A DNA stretch of 9,626 nucleotides, taken from assembly GCA_019242065.1 (NCBI GenBank), contig JAFAWJ010001050.1:1-9626 (forward strand), given 5' to 3'. The position numbers and the translations under genes were made by a program. Source of the DNA: Chloroflexota bacterium. GTDB lineage: Bacteria; Chloroflexota; UBA6077; CF-72. Shown here piece after piece: positions 6,001 to 9,626 of the stretch. How positions within the stretch are numbered: position 1 is the stretch's first letter; each line of letters begins with the position of its first letter. Under the pieces are notes generated by a model. The model was not told the origin of the DNA and ran no database searches. It worked only from the letters and a program-made list of their open reading frames with translations.

Positions 6001-8200
6001 CGATGCGCGTGCTCGCGAGCGCCATGTCCCCGTCGTCCAGCGCAAGTTGCGCCAGCTTGCAGTTGGCCTCCGCCATGCAGACGGTGTCGTCGATCGCTTC
6101 ACTGGTGGTGGCGGCTTCGGCCAGGCAGGTGGCGCCGGCGGCCCGTTCGCCGCGTGTCAGCAGCAGCCCGCCCAGCCGCAACAGCGCCTGCGCGAGAGCC
6201 GAGGCTACGCCGGAGCCGCGGGCTGCCGCTACCGCTTCGGTGTACAGCTCCTCAGCGACAGCGACTCGGCCAGCCTGTTCGGGCAGCATTCCTCGAAGCA
6301 CCAGGGCGAGGGCCAAGTCACGCTGATCGCCCGAGGTACGGGCGATGTGGATCGCCTCATCGAGCGGCGCCTCCGCGGCACCGAGGTCGCCGCCGTACAG
6401 GGCGAGATGGCGGAGGGCAAGCATCAGCACGCGCTCGTCGCCTTGCTGACGCGCAACGTCGACTGCTTTGCGAAGGCGTGCGTCGCCAAGGTCAGCGCCA
6501 CCGTAAACGCGTTCCATCTGCCCGGACCAGGTCAGTGCGGTTGCCAGCGCGGCGGACGGGGTAGGCGGGCAACGCCGCAGCGCCTCGCTGAGCCAGGCGC
6601 GACCCTCGTTGGCCGGGCCGCGAAGGCTCAAGCGCTGACCGAGCGCCGCCACAAGCCGCAGCTCGGACTCGGCTCCGTCGGGGTCTTCTCGGCAGAAGTC
6701 GCGGGCAGCGCGAAGATTGTCGAGCTCACCGTCGATGGCACGCCACGCGGCGACCCGACCTGCCCCGCTCGGCTCCTGCTGCGCCTGCTCGAGCCACGTG
6801 AGATACCAGTCACGATGGCGGCGGCGTATCGCCTCGACCTCCGCGCTCTGGACTAGCAGCTCCTCGGCGTATTCACGGATCGTGTCCAGCATGGTGATCC
6901 GCGTCGTCTCGCTATCGTCGTGTCCGCGCTCGACCTGGATCAGGCTGCTGTCACGCAGTGCTTGCAGCACCTCGAGGATGTGGTCCGCGGGCAACTCGCT
7001 ATCGGCGCACACCTCGTCAACGGCTTCTGGCGTACAACCGCCCACAAAGACCGACAGCCGTCGGAACAGGATCTGCTCGGTGGGTCCGAGTAGATCGTAG
7101 CTCCAGGCAAGCGCGGCGCGCAGCGTCTGGTGGCGTGCTGGCCTGTCGCGCGGGCCACCCGTTAGCAACGGCAGGCGTCGTTCGAGCCGGAGGGCGAGGG
7201 CCTGCGGAGTAAGGAACTCCATCCGTGCCGCTGCCAGCTCGATCGCCAGCGGGATCCCTTCCAATCGCCGACAGACCATGGCCACGGTCGATGCGTTATC
7301 GGCGGTGACCGCGAGGTCCGGGCTTACGGCCCGCGCACGCTCGACGAAAAGGCGCACCGCTGGCGAGTCGGCGATCGCCACCGCATCGAGCTCGCCTTGC
7401 GCGACGGATGGAGTCGCCAGCGGTTTCACATAGAACCGCCGCTCGGCGGCGAGGCGCAGCACGGCTCGGCTGGTGACCAGCAGGGCCAGGCGTGGGCAGC
7501 CCGTGAGGAGCTCAGCGACCAACGGCGCCGCGGCGGTGAGGTGCTCAAAGTTATCCAACAGCAGGAGCACCTGCGTCTCACGAAGCTCCGAAAGCAGGAG
7601 ATCGTGGGCACTCCGCGCCGCCGACTCGTGCACTTCGAGTGCGCGCGCAATCGTTGCTGGCACCAGGCGTGGCTCGGAGACCTGGGTCAGGTCGACGAAC
7701 GCGGCGCCACCCTCGAACTGGCGCGCCAGCACCGCGCCAGCCGCCAGCGCCAGGGATGTCTTGCCCACCCCGCTTGGCCCAAGCAGCGTCACCAGCCGCG
7801 TCTGCGTGGGCGACGGCTGTAGGAGCTCGCACAGGCTGGCAAGCTCGGTCTCACGCCCGATGAGTGGGGACGCGGGTAGCGGCAGGCGTGGGGTCGCCGC
7901 CCTCAGGGGGAGGCGCGCTGTCAGGGTCGCTCCGTTGAGTGTCGACGCGGCGGGCGTGGCGGCTTGCAGCAGCATGGCTCGATCGTCCGGTGCGAGCTCG
8001 AGCGCCTCCGCAAGCGCTGCCAACGTGTGCGGGTACGGTCGACGCCGCGTCCCTTGTTCGATGGCGCCAATTGCCTGCGGGCTCAGGCCCGCGCGCTCGG
8101 CAAGCTGTTCGCGCGAAATACCGGCTTGGATTCGCAAGCCACGCAGGAATGCACCGAGAGCAAACGGCTCATGCCCTACGGGGCCTGCCCCCGCTTGCAT
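3029..8200 (-). CDS. Giant dual-STAND transcriptional regulator: XRE HTH, NB-ARC-like ATPase, TPR, MalT-like ATPase, TPR, LuxR HTH
   Basis: One unbroken ORF of 1723 residues. Residues ~12-70 form an XRE/Cro helix-turn-helix (LAERAGLSPQAIGAIEQG). Module 1 is an AfsR/LAL-style STAND ATPase: LIGRETEL 113-120, Walker A GPSGVGKTS 141-149, Walker B LLLLDNFEH 212-220, VTSR 242-245, EGIPLAIELAAAR 314-326, then a winged-helix region and helical TPR-like repeats (~480-780). An Ala/Pro-rich linker (~838-864) joins module 2, a MalT-type STAND ATPase: Walker A APAGFGKTS 895-903, Walker B VLVLDDFH 981-988, TRADPPLPLARLR 1016-1028, EGWAAGLQLAAL 1073-1084, YRYHQLF 1173-1179, and TPR-like helices to ~1615. 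Residues ~1657-1719 are a LuxR/GerE helix-turn-helix (TRREREVLGLLALGLSNRAI). Such proteins usually carry one ATPase module and one DNA-binding domain and switch on ligand binding. Both P-loops keep the GKT/S core, so both may bind ATP. No strong ribosome binding site precedes the ATG. Ligand and targets are unknown. Confidence 0.95.
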   Translation of the reverse strand: MQAGAGPVGHEPFALGAFLRGLRIQAGISREQLAERAGLSPQAIGAIEQGTRRRPYPHTLAALAEALELAPDDRAMLLQAATPAASTLNGATLTARLPLRAATPRLPLPASPLIGRETELASLCELLQPSPTQTRLVTLLGPSGVGKTSLALAAGAVLARQFEGGAAFVDLTQVSEPRLVPATIARALEVHESAARSAHDLLLSELRETQVLLLLDNFEHLTAAAPLVAELLTGCPRLALLVTSRAVLRLAAERRFYVKPLATPSVAQGELDAVAIADSPAVRLFVERARAVSPDLAVTADNASTVAMVCRRLEGIPLAIELAAARMEFLTPQALALRLERRLPLLTGGPRDRPARHQTLRAALAWSYDLLGPTEQILFRRLSVFVGGCTPEAVDEVCADSELPADHILEVLQALRDSSLIQVERGHDDSETTRITMLDTIREYAEELLVQSAEVEAIRRRHRDWYLTWLEQAQQEPSGAGRVAAWRAIDGELDNLRAARDFCREDPDGAESELRLVAALGQRLSLRGPANEGRAWLSEALRRCPPTPSAALATALTWSGQMERVYGGADLGDARLRKAVDVARQQGDERVLMLALRHLALYGGDLGAAEAPLDEAIHIARTSGDQRDLALALVLRGMLPEQAGRVAVAEELYTEAVAAARGSGVASALAQALLRLGGLLLTRGERAAGATCLAEAATTSEAIDDTVCMAEANCKLAQLALDDGDMALASTRIGASLRAVRAVGTSQAALWPLRVAARLLAAAGYGAIAVQLFVAEAGWRARGQGRAVTLWTLSSTPHSDEDLSALRESLGRQAFADACATGSPLLLEEAVDMALQVTSSLAPTASQPVAVAAPKPEVLPTNIGPPPIRRELVLRQRVLERFNTALAHTVTLVAAPAGFGKTSAMVVWEAQTRDRALIGWVSLTPAENDPARFWRCVLTTLQAQQPGVGDRALARLEERAPAWLVQDELARDLAVLDRQLVLVLDDFHCIQAPAIHATIADLVSRCPPQFHLVIGTRADPPLPLARLRANGQLLEIRADDLRFSVSEASALLRAVMHVDLSSGQIEALSARTEGWAAGLQLAALTLRERADVQAAIANFAGDGRYVIDYFVEEVLARLPDRARVFLERTCILDRLNGPLCDAVVGEPGSLGLLEELERLNVFVTPANEQRTWYRYHQLFAGALRHRLQRDEPQLAVELHRRASMWFASSGLLDDAVEHALEAGHWDSAAEFIGQLGVSLIQRGEEVTLQRWSARLPAEVCQRHPLLSAQRGVMLLVIADLEGLDSFVRGAEPALESAGHHRALGQVLCLHAQLAALRQDSALALACAERGLSLLPPGGSGFRATALNAVARSHFIRGDLRAAEGAIGNALGSPDASANLLATWELGNHAAFLQLLQGKLRRAAASFAEQLQRIGSRPDFSRQVAHIQLAVLAYEWNRLDEVAQHLDQLHVVRQQAGRTRPLQFPVLLSGRLARARGEYHVASVAFDQAEAIAATAGNLRIQRLARAERAWLALLQGNLADASRWAESADPAELETFAREPEALVLARVRRAQGECGTVAPLLERLLASAEEAGRETSVVAMLAQLSIIQYQRGDERRGLEALQRALALAEPEGYIRVFIDEGTPMVTLLQRALQEHMYPSYVAHLLSTSDATTGTPREFITRREREVLGLLALGLSNRAISEQLVTSQATVKTHIHHLIGKLGVSSRAQVVVRAREMGVLEAP
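3295..3320. repeat. 26-bp perfect palindrome inside the regulator gene
   Basis: The 13-base arm GCTCCTGCAGCGC is followed directly by its exact reverse complement GCGCTGCAGGAGC. On the coding strand it encodes LLQRALQE, about 28 codons before the LuxR helix-turn-helix. It contains two PstI-like CTGCAG hexamers. Codon bias in a Leu/Gln/Arg/Ala-rich helix could produce it, but the symmetry is exact over all 26 bases. Confidence 0.9.
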
Positions 8201-8326
8201 GCGTCCACTGTAGCACCGATATGGTCGCAGGCGCGGAGGTGCTCGAGGGCGAACCTCGCGTCCTCACGCGTTGAGTGGCAAGCCGAGCGAGAGGTTGACG
8301 GTGACGAAGCGCTCAACACCGGCAGA
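8201..8326. promoter_or_regulatory. Gap upstream of the giant regulator, possible leaderless promoter
   Basis: This 126-base stretch lies between the zwf stop and the regulator ATG. On the minus strand TACAGT (8207-8212) resembles a -10 element and sits six bases before the ATG at 8200, as expected of a leaderless transcript. No Shine-Dalgarno sequence precedes the ATG, which agrees with that idea. No -35 match is visible at 17-18 bases. A small hairpin (CGAGG/CCTCG, 8244-8258) is present without a T-run. Confidence 0.25.
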
Positions 8327-9626
8327 TCACTGAACGATCCACGGTCCACGCCAGCCGCCATGGCCCCGCACCAACTCGTCGGCGGCGCCCGGACCCCACG
8401 AACCAGGGGCGTACGATTGCGCGGCCGGTGGCGCGTCCAGCAACGGCTGCATGATGCGCCATTGCTCTTCGACGGCATCCTGGCGTGTGAAGCGCAACCG
8501 CCGGCCCTCCATCGCGGCGAGCAGAAGCACCTCATACGGCGTAGCGCCCTCGCCGCCTTGCTCCGCAAACTCCATATCGAGCGTGATCGGTTCGGGTTGA
8601 GGACTCTCCGCGCGGCGGGCGTTCAGCGTCAACTGAACTCCGGTAGAAGGACCGATCTTGACGACGAACTGGTCCGGGTCCATCGTCGTCCGCGCCAGGC
8701 CGAACCCGAGCCGTGGCGAATGTTTGAAGACCAGTCGCACCTCGGTCTGCGTAGTGGGCAGTCGCTTGCCACCGCGGATGAAGAAGGGGACTCCGGACCA
8801 CCGCCAGTTCTCGATTTCAAGCCGCAAGGCAGCAAAGGTCTCGGTCGACGACTCGGGCGCCACGCCGCCAATGCTGCGATAGCCGTCATACTGGCCCCGA
8901 ACGTACTGGGCCGGACTGGCGGTCTGAACAGATCTCCAGACCGCGAGCTGATACTCCTGGAGCGTGTCCGGATCTCCACCAGCAGGCGCCTCCATCGCGG
9001 TCACGGCGACTAACTGAAGGAGATGATTGACAAACACATCGCGTAGCGCACCGACCGGATCGTAGAAGTGGCCGCGATCCTCCACGCCGAAGTGCTCGGC
9101 CATTGTGATCTGGACGTTATCGATGAAGTTGCGATTCCAGATCGGCTCGAGCATGGTATTCGCGAACCGCAAATACAGGATCTCCTCGAGGCCCATCTTG
9201 CCGAGGTAGTGGTCGATGCGCAGCAGCTGCGACTCGTCGATGTACTGGTGCAGCTCGTCGGCCAGCGCGCGCGCCGACGCCTGGTCGTGCCCGAACGGCT
9301 TCTCGACGACGACGCGCGCGTTCTTCGTGAGGCCCGCGCCGGCGAGTCCCTTGACCACCATCCCGAACAGCGACGGCGGCACCTCGAGGTAGAACACCGG
9401 TGCCTGCTTGCCCTGGATGGCGGCGCCCACCTTCCCGTAGGTGGCGGCGTCGGCGAAGTCGCCGGAGACGTACGACATGCGCTGAGCGAGCCGGGTGAAG
9501 ACCGCCTCGTCGATCTGCTCGCCCGTCGCCACGATCGACGTGCGTGCGCGATCGACGAGCTGCTCGTGGCTCCAGTCGTCGACCGCGACGCCCACGATCG
9601 GGCAGTCGAGGAGCTTGCGCTCCTCG
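8327..9626 (-). CDS. zwf: Glucose-6-phosphate 1-dehydrogenase, N-terminus beyond window
   Basis: The enzyme oxidises glucose 6-phosphate to 6-phosphogluconolactone with reduction of NADP+, the first step of the oxidative pentose phosphate pathway, in the cytosol. The frame is open from base 9625 to a TGA at 8327-8329 and shows 432 residues. It begins [15 protein letters not shown], so roughly the first 25-40 residues with the nucleotide-binding GxxGDLA motif lie outside. Visible family motifs, numbered from the first visible residue, are [10 protein letters not shown] 105-114, the substrate-site signature RIDHYLGK 136-143 with H139, [20 protein letters not shown] 185-204 with the presumed catalytic-base histidine H201, VRGQYDGYR 242-250, and FFIRGGKRL 281-289. 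The C-terminus ([14 protein letters not shown]) looks like the normal family end, so the gene is intact at this side. An internal GTG at 9595 is not the true start, because homology continues upstream. It lies 126 bases before the regulator on the same strand. Confidence 0.96.
   Translation of the reverse strand, partial: EERKLLDCPIVGVAVDDWSHEQLVDRARTSIVATGEQIDEAVFTRLAQRMSYVSGDFADAATYGKVGAAIQGKQAPVFYLEVPPSLFGMVVKGLAGAGLTKNARVVVEKPFGHDQASARALADELHQYIDESQLLRIDHYLGKMGLEEILYLRFANTMLEPIWNRNFIDNVQITMAEHFGVEDRGHFYDPVGALRDVFVNHLLQLVAVTAMEAPAGGDPDTLQEYQLAVWRSVQTASPAQYVRGQYDGYRSIGGVAPESSTETFAALRLEIENWRWSGVPFFIRGGKRLPTTQTEVRLVFKHSPRLGFGLARTTMDPDQFVVKIGPSTGVQLTLNARRAESPQPEPITLDMEFAEQGGEGATPYEVLLLAAMEGRRLRFTRQDAVEEQWRIMQPLLDAPPAAQSYAPGSWGPGAADELVRGHGGWRGPWIVQ

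Noticed and set aside
5807..6856. Plus-strand ORF of 349 codons opposite the regulator
   Set aside because: It lies wholly within the TPR region of the giant regulator and has the low-complexity composition of an antisense shadow.
8244..8258. CGAGG/CCTCG hairpin after zwf as a terminator
   Set aside because: The stem is only five base pairs and no T-run follows on the minus strand, so it is not a convincing intrinsic terminator.
8176..8568. Minus-strand ORF bridging zwf and the regulator in another frame
   Set aside because: It overlaps the C-terminal coding part of zwf in a shadow frame; only its last ~40 codons cover non-coding sequence, and these show no family pattern.
7964..9013. Plus-strand ORF of 349 codons spanning regulator start, gap and zwf 3' half
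   Set aside because: It covers two well-supported minus-strand genes and shows no recognisable domain.
1..9626. tRNA, rRNA, CRISPR arrays, insertion sequences, attachment sites
   Set aside because: None was seen: the gaps are short, there are no regularly spaced repeats, and no transposase or integrase pattern appears in any frame.

Overview
The window is high-GC bacterial DNA with every supported gene on the minus strand, so the biological reading order runs from the right edge to the left. Gene content suggests a Chloroflexota-like or, less likely, actinobacterial genome: very large XRE/LuxR-type STAND regulators, a self-sufficient CYP102-type P450 and the local style of glucose-6-phosphate dehydrogenase. 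The phylum is an inference from gene style, not a demonstrated assignment.

Layout from right to left: (1) 9626-8327, zwf, glucose-6-phosphate dehydrogenase, missing its N-terminus at the window edge. (2) 8326-8201, a 126-base gap with a weak candidate promoter. (3) 8200-3029, one uninterrupted 1723-residue regulator with two complete STAND ATPase/TPR modules in series, an XRE helix-turn-helix at the N-terminus and a LuxR helix-turn-helix at the C-terminus. (4) About 2894-2667, a small soluble protein of unknown function. (5) 2666-2532, a non-coding gap with an imperfect inverted repeat just upstream of the next gene. (6) 2531-2028, a five-helix membrane protein resembling the DUF1453/CcdC group. 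(7) 2034-1, a CYP102 (P450 BM3-type) haem domain fused to a flavodoxin domain. It overlaps gene 6 by 7 bases and runs off the left edge before the FAD/NADPH reductase part.

The membrane protein and the P450 look like one translationally coupled unit with its own leader. The P450 would use NADPH to hydroxylate a fatty-acid-like or related hydrophobic substrate, and zwf makes NADPH, but any functional link across the 6.3 kb between them is speculation. The giant regulator is the obvious candidate to control neighbouring genes in response to a ligand, but its signal and targets cannot be read from the sequence. The most unusual items are the fusion of two whole STAND regulators into one polypeptide, the coupling of a membrane protein to a CYP102 enzyme, and the altered substrate-channel residues of that enzyme.
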